From the NCBI RefSeq assembly GCF_000687915.1, contig NZ_JHZY01000004.1, positions 754,001 to 818,000 of the forward strand: a stretch of 64,000 nucleotides of DNA. Direction: 5' to 3'. How positions within the stretch are numbered: position 1 is the stretch's first letter; every line of letters starts with the position of its first letter. Source of the DNA: Leeuwenhoekiella sp. MAR_2009_132. GTDB lineage: Bacteria > Bacteroidota > Bacteroidia > Flavobacteriales > Flavobacteriaceae. The notes beneath the pieces are model-generated. The model had not been told where the DNA came from. It did not search any database and saw only the letters and a program-made list of their open reading frames with translations. Position numbers and translations under genes: made by a program. Shown in pieces: positions 1 through 8,036 of this stretch.

Positions 1-798
1 ACCCGATTTACCTGCATAAAGCGTATCTACATTAATTGTATTCCAATGTGTTTCTCCTCCTATCCCGCGCTCATTTCCTACCCAACGTAAATCTGGTCCT
101 GCATCACTAAAAAACAAAACCTTAGGCTGAATTTCTTTAGCCATTGCAATGGTCTGTGGCCAGTTGTAATAATTCTCACGATCTATTTTGCGTTCTTCAT
201 TAGCTCCGCCATAATAACCGTCACCCCCATTTGCACCGTCAAACCACATCTCAAAAACAGAACCATAACCGGTAAATAATTCTTCGACCTGTTTGCGGTA
301 ATAGTCTACGTATGAAGATTCGCCATAATCCGCTCGATTACGATCCCATGGTGATAAATACACCCCAAATTGCAATCCGTATTTTTGAGCAGATTCAGAT
401 ACCTCTTTTACTAAATTCCCATTCCCTTCTTTGTACGGACTCGCAGCAATATCGTGCTCGGTATAGTTAGAGGGCCATAAAGCAAAACCATCATGGTGTT
501 TTGCTGTTAAAATCGCGCCTTTAAAACCCGCATCTTTTAAGGTAGAAAACCACTGGTCTGTATCTAATTCTGTAGGATTAAAAAGTTCTGGAGACTCATC
601 CCCGTAACCCCATTCTTTATCGGTAAACGTATTGATCGTAAAATGAATAAACGCATTCATTTCCATCGCATACCACGCAAGCTGTTCTTGAGAAGGCACT
701 GCTCCAAAAGCTTCCGGAGGAGTTTCTTCATTAGAGTTTTTACAGGAAGTTAATCCTAATAATAACAATACAAGTAACGTGGTTATTATACGATTCAT
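1..798 (-). CDS. Alpha-L-fucosidase, GH29, lipoprotein (partial, C-terminus off the left edge)
   Basis: An open frame of 266 codons starts at the ATG at 798 and runs off the window edge. The start MNRIITTLLVLLLLG is followed by a lipobox LTSC with the lipid cysteine at residue 19, so it is an exported lipoprotein. AKHHDGF (about 99-105) and MWFDGA (about 184-189, Asp187 the likely nucleophile) are the GH29 hallmarks. The enzyme should release alpha-linked L-fucose from glycans at the cell surface or in the periplasm. The start lies 5 bases after the stop of the upstream GH29 gene, so the two are co-transcribed. It differs strongly from that neighbour, which suggests a different linkage preference. 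The family is clear; substrate is inference. Confidence 0.9.
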   Translation of the reverse strand, partial: MNRIITTLLVLLLLGLTSCKNSNEETPPEAFGAVPSQEQLAWYAMEMNAFIHFTINTFTDKEWGYGDESPELFNPTELDTDQWFSTLKDAGFKGAILTAKHHDGFALWPSNYTEHDIAASPYKEGNGNLVKEVSESAQKYGLQFGVYLSPWDRNRADYGESSYVDYYRKQVEELFTGYGSVFEMWFDGANGGDGYYGGANEERKIDRENYYNWPQTIAMAKEIQPKVLFFSDAGPDLRWVGNERGIGGETHWNTINVDTLYAGKSG

Positions 799-803
799 CG
801 GTA

Positions 804-2252
804 TTATTTTTTAAATGAAAATGCCAATGCCGCTGTTCCAGCTCTACGTATCTCTGATGGAATCGCTACTGTAACTTTATCGTCTTTAACAGTATATTTT
901 AAAGATTTACCGCTGCTCACTAATTTTAGAACACTTCCTTTCTTGGGTAGATTTCCTTTCCAGGATACACTTTTAGGAGCATCTCTGCCTTCAGGAATTA
1001 AGGTAATTGCAAAAGTCTCTTTATCATTAGCCGTAAAATACGTATCTCCATCCTGAAAAGTATCTATAGCATGAGTATTATAGATCGCAGTACTGTTTGC
1101 ATCAAGCCAGTCTCCTATTTCAGCAAGAATAGGTAATGCATCTGGAGGTAATAAGCCATCTGGTTGTGGTCCAACACCCAGCAACATATTTCCGCCTTTA
1201 GCAACCACTTCTACCAGACTGTGAATCACTTTGGTTGAAGTTTTAAAATCATCATTGGGTACATAACCCCAGTTGTTTCCTAAGGTCATACAGGTCTCCC
1301 ACGGGTTATCCAGTTTCGTATCCGGAATTTTACGTTCGGGGGTTTGATAATTCTCATACGGACCGTGAACGGTGCGGTCTGCAAAAATAATTCCCGGTTG
1401 GGCCTCACGGGCCATCTCCGCAATACGCGGCATATTTACTTCCTGGTCCCACTCTGGGATAGGCGCTCCCCATGCTCGCACTTCGTCATTTACGGTTTCT
1501 TTAGGACGCACCCAGCCACCATCTAACCATAAAATATCGATCTGCCCGTAATCGTGCATCAATTCGCTAATCTGGTTGAAGGTAAAGTCTTGATAGGCTT
1601 TCCATTTTTCAGGATATTTACGAATGTCATAATTCACATTACGGTCTGGCGTAGCATATTTATCCCACCAGAAATCCTGATTGTGCCAGTCTGGTTTAGA
1701 AAAGTAAGCACCTATCATAAAATCTTTCTTTCTAAATGATTCAAAAACATACTTAGCCACATTGGCTTTAGGGTGGTTTTTAAAGGGCCCGTTTGTTATT
1801 TTATAATCGGTTTGCTGGGTATCAAACATATTGAAACCGTCATGATGCTTAGTTGTAAAAACCACATATTTCATCCCGGCTCCTGCAGCAGCATCTGCCC
1901 AACTATCGGGATCAAAATTCACCGGATTAAACACCGAACTCAAATTCCAATACCACTTTTTGTAGTCGTTATACGCCATGCCTTCCGGTCGCTCAAGCCA
2001 CGGCTCAGAGCAAATTTGCCAGGATTCTATAATTCCGGGAACCGCATAAACTCCCCAGTGTATCAGCATTCCGAACTTTTGATTCCCCCAGTTTTCAAGC
2101 TTGGCTTTCACTTGTGGATCTACTGGCGCCTCATAAACTTCAGAGCGTTCATGTAAATTACCTCCCTGAGCGAATAAGCCTCCACTGCAGGCTAGGGAAC
2201 CTGCTAGTGCGGCTAAACAATAAAAGTATTTAGGATATGAAAGGATGCGCAT
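804..2252 (-). CDS. Alpha-L-fucosidase, GH29 (482 aa)
   Basis: Retaining exo-fucosidase of family GH29. The exported N-terminus has a hydrophobic stretch ending LACSGG, which could be either a signal peptidase I or a lipoprotein (Cys22) signal. Visible family motifs are HWGVYA (about 65-70), TKHHDGF (134-140) and LWLDGGW with Asp244 as the probable nucleophile. Length is close to that of other bacterial GH29 catalytic modules plus a short beta domain. It sits 6 bases downstream of the GH3 gene and 5 bases before a second GH29 gene, a tight three-gene operon. The pairing of two divergent GH29 enzymes implies action on more than one fucosyl linkage. Confidence 0.93.
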   Translation of the reverse strand: MRILSYPKYFYCLAALAGSLACSGGLFAQGGNLHERSEVYEAPVDPQVKAKLENWGNQKFGMLIHWGVYAVPGIIESWQICSEPWLERPEGMAYNDYKKWYWNLSSVFNPVNFDPDSWADAAAGAGMKYVVFTTKHHDGFNMFDTQQTDYKITNGPFKNHPKANVAKYVFESFRKKDFMIGAYFSKPDWHNQDFWWDKYATPDRNVNYDIRKYPEKWKAYQDFTFNQISELMHDYGQIDILWLDGGWVRPKETVNDEVRAWGAPIPEWDQEVNMPRIAEMAREAQPGIIFADRTVHGPYENYQTPERKIPDTKLDNPWETCMTLGNNWGYVPNDDFKTSTKVIHSLVEVVAKGGNMLLGVGPQPDGLLPPDALPILAEIGDWLDANSTAIYNTHAIDTFQDGDTYFTANDKETFAITLIPEGRDAPKSVSWKGNLPKKGSVLKLVSSGKSLKYTVKDDKVTVAIPSEIRRAGTAALAFSFKK

Positions 2253-2258
2253 AAAATT

Positions 2259-4670
2259 TTATTTAGATTTTAATAGTATAGTTTCCGTAAGCTTAAAACT
2301 GTCTTTAAGTCTAATATCTTGAGAGGAAGCGCCTATTTGCACTTCAAAACTTCCGGCTTCTGCCACGTGTTTCATTTCAGCATTATACAACGCCAACTCT
2401 TCGGGCGTAAGTACAAATTTTACTGTTTTGCTTTCGCCTGGCGCTAAATGTATACGCTCAAAACCCCGCAATTGTTTTACGGGTGTCACCACACTGCTCA
2501 CCTCGTCTATCAGATACAATTGAACGACTTCATCACCGGCAACTTCACCTGTATTTTTTACAGTTACCTGCACTTCTATTTGTGTAGATTCATCAGTTCC
2601 GCTTTGCGAAATTTTTAAAGTGGAATATTCAAAAGTAGTATAGCTCAACCCGTGCCCAAAAGCATATAAAGGTTTTGAAGATTCTTCTACATAGTCACGG
2701 CGCCTGGGCCACCAGTGGTTGTAATAAACCGGCGTTTGACCTACAGAACGAGGAATCGAAACTGGCAGGCGACCCGCCGGGTTATAATCACCAAATAAAA
2801 CATCTGCCAACGCGTGTCCTCCCTGAGAACCCGGATACCAAGTATCTATAATCGCCGGAATATTTTTGGCAGGCCAATTTATTAAAAGAGGTCTGCCGGT
2901 AATCAACACTAATATTGTAGGAGTCCCTGTGGCTTCTACAGCCTTGAGTAACTCGAGTTGTTTTCCCATTAAATCTAAGGTAGAACGATCGTAGCCTTCG
3001 CCACTTTCCATATCACTAAGCAGTTCATCTTTTTTTGAAGCTACAGTAGCTGCCCCTGTTTCCAGATATTCGGTTTTAAAATCACGTGCACTAGAGCCAC
3101 CTAAAACCACAATAGCTACTTCTGCATTTTTTGCCGCCGCAACAGCTGCAGGAATGTCGGTTTGAGTGGTATCGCGTATCGCTGTCCCTTTTACGTAAGT
3201 GATTGTAGCATTAGACATTTTTGCACGTATTCCCTCAAGAGGTGTTACGATAAACTCGGGATCTTGTGGAGCCGTGTAGTCACCCAGCTGGTTATACATC
3301 GTATCTGCGTTGGGACCAATCACAGCAATACGTTTAATTTCTTTGGAAAGCGGAAGTAAATCGCCTTCATTCTTCAAAAGCGTAACCCCTTCTAGTGCCA
3401 TCTGTTTTGCGATAGCTATATGAGCTGCATTGCGAACAACCTTCTTAGGCTTCTTTAAATCCACATAAGGATTCTCAAAAAGTCCCATTTTAAACTTCAA
3501 CCGAAGCACATTTTTTACGGCCTCATCCAGTCGGGTTTCAGTTACTTTTCCGTCCATATAAGCTGTAAGCAAAGCATCATCAAATCCGTTCCCGCCCAGA
3601 TCTACATCTACTCCGGCATTCATTGCTAAGGCTGCTGCATCTTCTAAAGTCGCTGCTGCGTGATGGTCATTTTTTATACCTTCAATACTTCCCAGGTCAG
3701 AAACCACAAAACCTTTAAAGCCCCATTGATCACGAAGCAAACCCGCTAATAAGCTTTTATGAGAAGTACTGGGAATCCCGTCTACCGAACTGTAAGCGGT
3801 CATTACAGAAAGCACTCCGGCATCTATTGCCTTTTTAAACGGATACATATAATCTTGCATCAATTCCCGCTGCCCAATATGTACAGCTCCACCATTATGA
3901 CCTCCCTCTGAAACTCCATATGCAGCAAAATGCTTTAAGGTCGATATTACTTTTTCTGAATCATGTATACCATCACCACCCTGAAAACCTTTTATCACCC
4001 CCAATCCCATTTGAGCAATCAAATAAGGGTCTTCTCCAAAAGTCTCTTCTACCCGCGACCATCTAGGTTCACGTGCTAAATCTAGTATAGGACCATAACC
4101 AATGTGTGCACCTTGAGCGCGTAGCTCTTGAGCAACAGCAACTCCCATTTTTTCATTCAATCTTGGGTTAAAGGTACTCGCCTGAGCAATCGCACTTGGA
4201 AACTCGGTTGTGCCTATTGCCATATGACCGTGCATGGCTTCCTCAGCTAAAAATAAGGGGATACCTAAACGGCTTTCTTCTACAGCTACTTTTTGAATTG
4301 CATTCGTTGCTTTTGCGGCAAGCTCTGGGTTTAATCCATTTACCAGTGTTTTTTGCGTCCAGGGATCTGCACGCAAAACACCCCATAAAGCTCCTATTTT
4401 TTGATTTTGAATGGCATTTTTAAGTTCCTGACTAGCTTTTACCTTATCACCCGTTTTTGTGTACATTTTCCAGCCTAAAAGCGTGGTTAATTGCCCCACT
4501 TTTTCTTCAATCGTCATACGATTAACTAAATCTGAGACTCGTTGTTCTACAGCTAGTTTAGGGATTTTATAGTCGGCGTTTGCCGGGATTTTATCCTGAG
4601 CAGAAAGTTGTGCCACTGCAACAAGCACAGTAACAGCGGCAATCAACCTCTTCAAATAAATAGAATGCAT
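2259..4670 (-). CDS. bglX: Beta-glucosidase/beta-xylosidase-type glycoside hydrolase, GH3 (803 aa)
   Basis: Family 3 glycoside hydrolase of the BglX type. It has a signal peptide (about residues 1-24, cleavage near QLSAQ), an N-terminal TIM-barrel domain with KHFAAYG (246-252) and VVSDLG with the nucleophile Asp325, a second alpha/beta sandwich domain, and a C-terminal fibronectin-III-like domain (roughly 690-790, beginning near YAFGHGLSYTTF). The general role is removal of terminal beta-linked glucose or related sugars in the periplasm. The gene symbol rests on overall architecture, not on known substrate. It is followed at 6 bases by GH29. Upstream at 4703-4733 is a perfect inverted repeat that may be an operator. 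Confidence 0.88.
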   Translation of the reverse strand: MHSIYLKRLIAAVTVLVAVAQLSAQDKIPANADYKIPKLAVEQRVSDLVNRMTIEEKVGQLTTLLGWKMYTKTGDKVKASQELKNAIQNQKIGALWGVLRADPWTQKTLVNGLNPELAAKATNAIQKVAVEESRLGIPLFLAEEAMHGHMAIGTTEFPSAIAQASTFNPRLNEKMGVAVAQELRAQGAHIGYGPILDLAREPRWSRVEETFGEDPYLIAQMGLGVIKGFQGGDGIHDSEKVISTLKHFAAYGVSEGGHNGGAVHIGQRELMQDYMYPFKKAIDAGVLSVMTAYSSVDGIPSTSHKSLLAGLLRDQWGFKGFVVSDLGSIEGIKNDHHAAATLEDAAALAMNAGVDVDLGGNGFDDALLTAYMDGKVTETRLDEAVKNVLRLKFKMGLFENPYVDLKKPKKVVRNAAHIAIAKQMALEGVTLLKNEGDLLPLSKEIKRIAVIGPNADTMYNQLGDYTAPQDPEFIVTPLEGIRAKMSNATITYVKGTAIRDTTQTDIPAAVAAAKNAEVAIVVLGGSSARDFKTEYLETGAATVASKKDELLSDMESGEGYDRSTLDLMGKQLELLKAVEATGTPTILVLITGRPLLINWPAKNIPAIIDTWYPGSQGGHALADVLFGDYNPAGRLPVSIPRSVGQTPVYYNHWWPRRRDYVEESSKPLYAFGHGLSYTTFEYSTLKISQSGTDESTQIEVQVTVKNTGEVAGDEVVQLYLIDEVSSVVTPVKQLRGFERIHLAPGESKTVKFVLTPEELALYNAEMKHVAEAGSFEVQIGASSQDIRLKDSFKLTETILLKSK

Positions 4671-4702
4671 AGAATTTTGTAATGTTTTCTGAAAAAAACT
4701 GC

Positions 4703-4733
4703 TAATAACTCACACTTTATATCTGAGTTATTA
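4703..4733. promoter_or_regulatory. Perfect inverted repeat upstream of the GH3-GH29-GH29 genes
   Basis: TAATAACTCA (4703-4712) is matched by its exact complement TGAGTTATTA (4724-4733) across an 11-base spacer. It lies 33 bases before the GH3 start codon and has no following T-run, so an operator is more likely than a terminator. The rest of the 4671-4898 gap shows nothing else I recognise. Confidence 0.4.
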
Positions 4734-4898
4734 CAATACATCCTTTAAAGCTAACAGATTACTTCAGTTTATTGAAAAATAATCGCTGAATAACTACAGA
4801 GCGTAGCTTAGTGACTTGAAGAATTAAAATGACTTTTGAAAAGAATTGTCTAATAGACAGCTAACTTAAGATGTGTTTACGGATAACTAATTCAATTT

Positions 4899-5300
4899 TT
4901 AATTTTTCCACATTAAACGTATAAAAACCACCAGAAAGAAACCAAAAAACAGCCAGTCATTTACACCATACATCGAGAAAAATAGCCCCGCTAAAGTGTC
5001 TTTCTTATAAACTTCGGAAAGATTGTGATTGAGCAACCAGTTAATCCAGATGATACCATAAATCAATTTTTCAATAACAAAGACACCCACAAGCCATTTT
5101 ACATGTTGATAGCTTTTGGTCACCGAAATATATGCCAGTCCCCAAATAACAATCATCAACAACCCAAAATTTGACATGACTACAGGATCGTATTCAGTAA
5201 TAACGGGGTTTGTAAAGAATTTTGAAAATACCAATACAGACATATTCATAAGTCCGCCTGCGATAAAACCCTTAGAAATAACAGCTTGTTTAATAGTCAT
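4899..5300 (-). CDS. Small integral membrane protein, unknown function (133 aa)
   Basis: No confident family. The 133-residue protein has four predicted membrane segments, roughly at residues 12-30, 43-60, 68-88 and 106-130, with short polar loops and a basic C-terminus (RLMWKN). The layout resembles small BphX-like or DoxX-like four-helix membrane proteins, but I see no diagnostic motif. It lies between the lipoprotein gene at 5455-5985 and the GH3 operon, with gaps of about 150 and 230 bases on either side, so it is probably a single unit with no obvious tie to glycan use. Confidence 0.6.
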   Translation of the reverse strand: MTIKQAVISKGFIAGGLMNMSVLVFSKFFTNPVITEYDPVVMSNFGLLMIVIWGLAYISVTKSYQHVKWLVGVFVIEKLIYGIIWINWLLNHNLSEVYKKDTLAGLFFSMYGVNDWLFFGFFLVVFIRLMWKN

Positions 5301-5454
5301 CGTTGCGTTGTAAAAAATTCAGAAACCTTGAAATATAGGTTTAGTAAATTACGCTATTTAAAACCAGAATTGGTAGAACTTAAATACAAGGGAATGTTTA
5401 ACTCAGAAATAATTACGACATCTAAAACTTAAACCTTCTGCTGAAACTTTAAAT

Positions 5455-5985
5455 TTAATCCAGAGCAGTAATGCTTAAAATTCGAACTCCAATAAAACAA
5501 TCATCTGCACAGTTATCTTCAACATAACCGGCTAATGAAATTAAGCCGTTATTCTTGGCTTCAAAATATGAGGTAAAGCCTTTTTGCTTCACGAGCCATT
5601 TCTGAACCGCTTTAGTATAAATTTCATCTAAAGTTAACGTAGCAGCTGCCGGTGTATCTTCGTGTGTATTTAACGTAGTTTCAGTTTCAGACCACTGTTT
5701 CTGATCTTCGGGAAGAGTATTGGGACTGCCACCCACATAAGAAAAATCACGCTGAGTGACCATCCCATTTGTAACTGTAATTGTAGTTTCCCAGGAGTAA
5801 TCTGTAAAAACCGAGCCTCCACCTACTACATATTTATAGGTGTTAGCAGACTCATTTTTAAAAGTCAACCAGCTCTTAAAGCTGGTCTTATATTCACTAT
5901 TAAAATTTAAATCATCGTCAGAAGCACACGAAATTAACGTCGTATTGAATACCAGAAAAACGATTAAATAATAATAGGGTTTCAT
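5455..5985 (-). CDS. Lipoprotein of unknown function (176 aa)
   Basis: The ATG at 5985 is chosen because the protein then starts with a standard lipoprotein signal, MKPYYYLIVFLVFNTTLISC, with the lipid cysteine at residue 20. A frame with a non-ATG start 39 bases further upstream would place 13 polar residues before it. The mature part starts with an acidic ASDDDL stretch, common for surface sorting in Bacteroidetes. It ends with a segment holding two close cysteines (NCADDC). The overall feel is of the small DUF6174-like lipoproteins, but this is weak. The gene stands alone between the symporter terminator and the small membrane protein gene. Confidence 0.65.
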   Translation of the reverse strand: MKPYYYLIVFLVFNTTLISCASDDDLNFNSEYKTSFKSWLTFKNESANTYKYVVGGGSVFTDYSWETTITVTNGMVTQRDFSYVGGSPNTLPEDQKQWSETETTLNTHEDTPAAATLTLDEIYTKAVQKWLVKQKGFTSYFEAKNNGLISLAGYVEDNCADDCFIGVRILSITALD

Positions 5986-6091
5986 AACTGTTTGATTTTT
6001 GATTGCATCTTGTAGATGCAGCAAACTGCTTTTAGTTGCGTTAAATTAATTAATGTCTCAAAAGAAAAGCAGCACAGTTAAGAGCTAGAAA

Positions 6092-6120
6092 AAAAAAAGC
6101 GCTCTTTCGAACGCTTTTTA
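6092..6120 (-). terminator. Rho-independent terminator after the symporter gene
   Basis: AAAAAGCG and CGCTTTTT pair around a short loop, followed on the minus strand by a long T-run. It sits 25 bases past the stop of the symporter at 6145, closing the nagB-symporter unit. Confidence 0.75.
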
Positions 6121-6144
6121 ACCAGAAACAAATTTAAAAAAAAC

Positions 6145-7965
6145 TCAAAAAACTCGCGTTTTTATGCGCTTCCATAGTTTTACCAGAACTAAGGTTGAAA
6201 TAAGCGTGAGTGCTGTTAAGATCGTGGCTTGAGTAAAGTACCCGTATATCCAGTAGCCGGTGCTAAACAGTGCACCATATATAGTAACGCAACCTACCAA
6301 AGTGGCTAGTATTCCTGCTGGCACAGACCACTTTTGGGTATTGGTAATTAAATTATTTCCTTCTTTACTGGCTCGCTGAATAATGCGTTGCCAGCCCGGT
6401 CCACCGGGTTGCGTTTGCTTGTAGAAATCAAATAAGGTTTTGTCTTTTTCAGGTTTGGTTAAAAAGGTAACCGCAACCCACACTACGGTCGTTAACAATA
6501 CGATCAGCGGATAGGTTGACCAGTTTGGAAGCATCCCATCTTCTTGGGTAGTACCAAATAACAACAAGCCTAACGGACTAAAATTAAATAGTATTGAAAT
6601 TACTCCGGAAGAAAACATTGCCGAGATTTCGCTCCACGCATTGATTCTCCACCAGAACCAACGCAGGATAAATATAAGTCCGGTACCCGCTCCAAACATC
6701 AAAATTATATTGAATAACTGATACGCGTTAGTAAGCACCAGTGCCAGTGCCGAACTCACTACCATTAACATTACGGTAGAAATTCGACCTACATTTACCA
6801 GTTCTTTTTGAGAGGCTTCTTTCTTAACATAGCGGGCATAAAAATCGTTTACCACATACGACGATCCCCAGTTTAAATGCGTTGATATGGTCGACATATA
6901 AGCTGCAATTAACGAAGCCATAACCAGTCCTAATAAGCCTGTTGGTAACTTAGTTAGCATCGCCGAATAGGCTAAATCATCTCCCAGTTTACTTTCTACA
7001 ATGTTGGGAAATGCCTCGTGAATACTAGCAATATCAGGATATACAACTAGAGAAGCTAAGGCTACTAAAATCCACGGCCACGGGCGTAATGCATAATGCA
7101 AAGCGTTGAAGAAAAAGGTAGCGCCTATTGCGTGATTTTCATCTTTTGCAGCCAGCATACGCTGAGCGATATATCCACCGCCACCGGGTTCTGCCCCGGG
7201 ATACCACGCGCTCCACCACTGTACCGCAAGCGGAATAATAAGTAAGGTAACCACTAAACTTGTATCACTAAAGTCTGGCAGAATAGCTAGTTTATCTATA
7301 ACTTCAGGATGTGTCATCAGTCCGCTCATACCGCCAACTTCTGGTAGATTCACACAGTAATACGCAGCTCCTATTCCTCCTGCCATAGCGGCAAAAAAGA
7401 GAATAAAATCGGTGTAAACCACTCCTTTGAAACCGCCAATGGTACTAAAAATAACCGTTACCAATCCTGCATAGCCTATAGTTTCTAACGGACTCAACCC
7501 TAACATAATTTGACCGATTTTTATCGCCGCCAAAGTCACAGCACTCATCGCCAAAACATTAAAAATAACGCCTAAATAAATAGCTCTAAATCCGCGTAAA
7601 AACTTTGCAGGTTTGCCACCATAACGCAATTCGTAAAATTCAATATCTGTATTTACCCCAGATTTACGCCAAAGCTTAGCATATACAAATACGGTAAGCA
7701 AACCGGTGATTAGAAAAGCCCACCACACCCAGTTACCACTTACTCCCTGATTACGTACAATATCAGTAACCAAGTTAGGTGTATCTGTAGAAAATGTAGT
7801 GGCAACCATCGAGATTCCCAGTAACCACCACGGCATATTTCTACCCGATAAAAAATATTCTGAAGAGCTCTTACCTGATTTTTTTGCGACCAGTAATCCT
7901 ATGATTAAAGTGATTGCAAAAAAGCTGATGATAATGGCATAATCAAGCGTTTCTAGAGCTACCAT
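6145..7965 (-). CDS. Sodium:solute symporter family (SSS) sugar transporter (606 aa)
   Basis: Inner-membrane Na+-coupled symporter. The ATG at 7965 gives MVALETLDYAIIISFF, the normal SSS start just before the first helix. A longer frame reaching 8142 would overlap the nagB gene by about 100 bases and adds a non-membrane leader. About 13-14 membrane helices are visible, with the typical SEYFLSGRNMPWW segment after the first helix and GGFKGVVYTDF in the middle (the conserved SSS region). It lies 71 bases downstream of nagB, suggesting uptake of an amino sugar or an oligosaccharide released by the locus. The solute is inference. Confidence 0.88.
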   Translation of the reverse strand: MVALETLDYAIIISFFAITLIIGLLVAKKSGKSSSEYFLSGRNMPWWLLGISMVATTFSTDTPNLVTDIVRNQGVSGNWVWWAFLITGLLTVFVYAKLWRKSGVNTDIEFYELRYGGKPAKFLRGFRAIYLGVIFNVLAMSAVTLAAIKIGQIMLGLSPLETIGYAGLVTVIFSTIGGFKGVVYTDFILFFAAMAGGIGAAYYCVNLPEVGGMSGLMTHPEVIDKLAILPDFSDTSLVVTLLIIPLAVQWWSAWYPGAEPGGGGYIAQRMLAAKDENHAIGATFFFNALHYALRPWPWILVALASLVVYPDIASIHEAFPNIVESKLGDDLAYSAMLTKLPTGLLGLVMASLIAAYMSTISTHLNWGSSYVVNDFYARYVKKEASQKELVNVGRISTVMLMVVSSALALVLTNAYQLFNIILMFGAGTGLIFILRWFWWRINAWSEISAMFSSGVISILFNFSPLGLLLFGTTQEDGMLPNWSTYPLIVLLTTVVWVAVTFLTKPEKDKTLFDFYKQTQPGGPGWQRIIQRASKEGNNLITNTQKWSVPAGILATLVGCVTIYGALFSTGYWIYGYFTQATILTALTLISTLVLVKLWKRIKTRVF

Positions 7966-8036
7966 ACTATCTATTATTATTGGTATTGTTATTACTATTT
8001 TAGATTCTTTAACTGATGCTATTTTCAGTATTCTTT

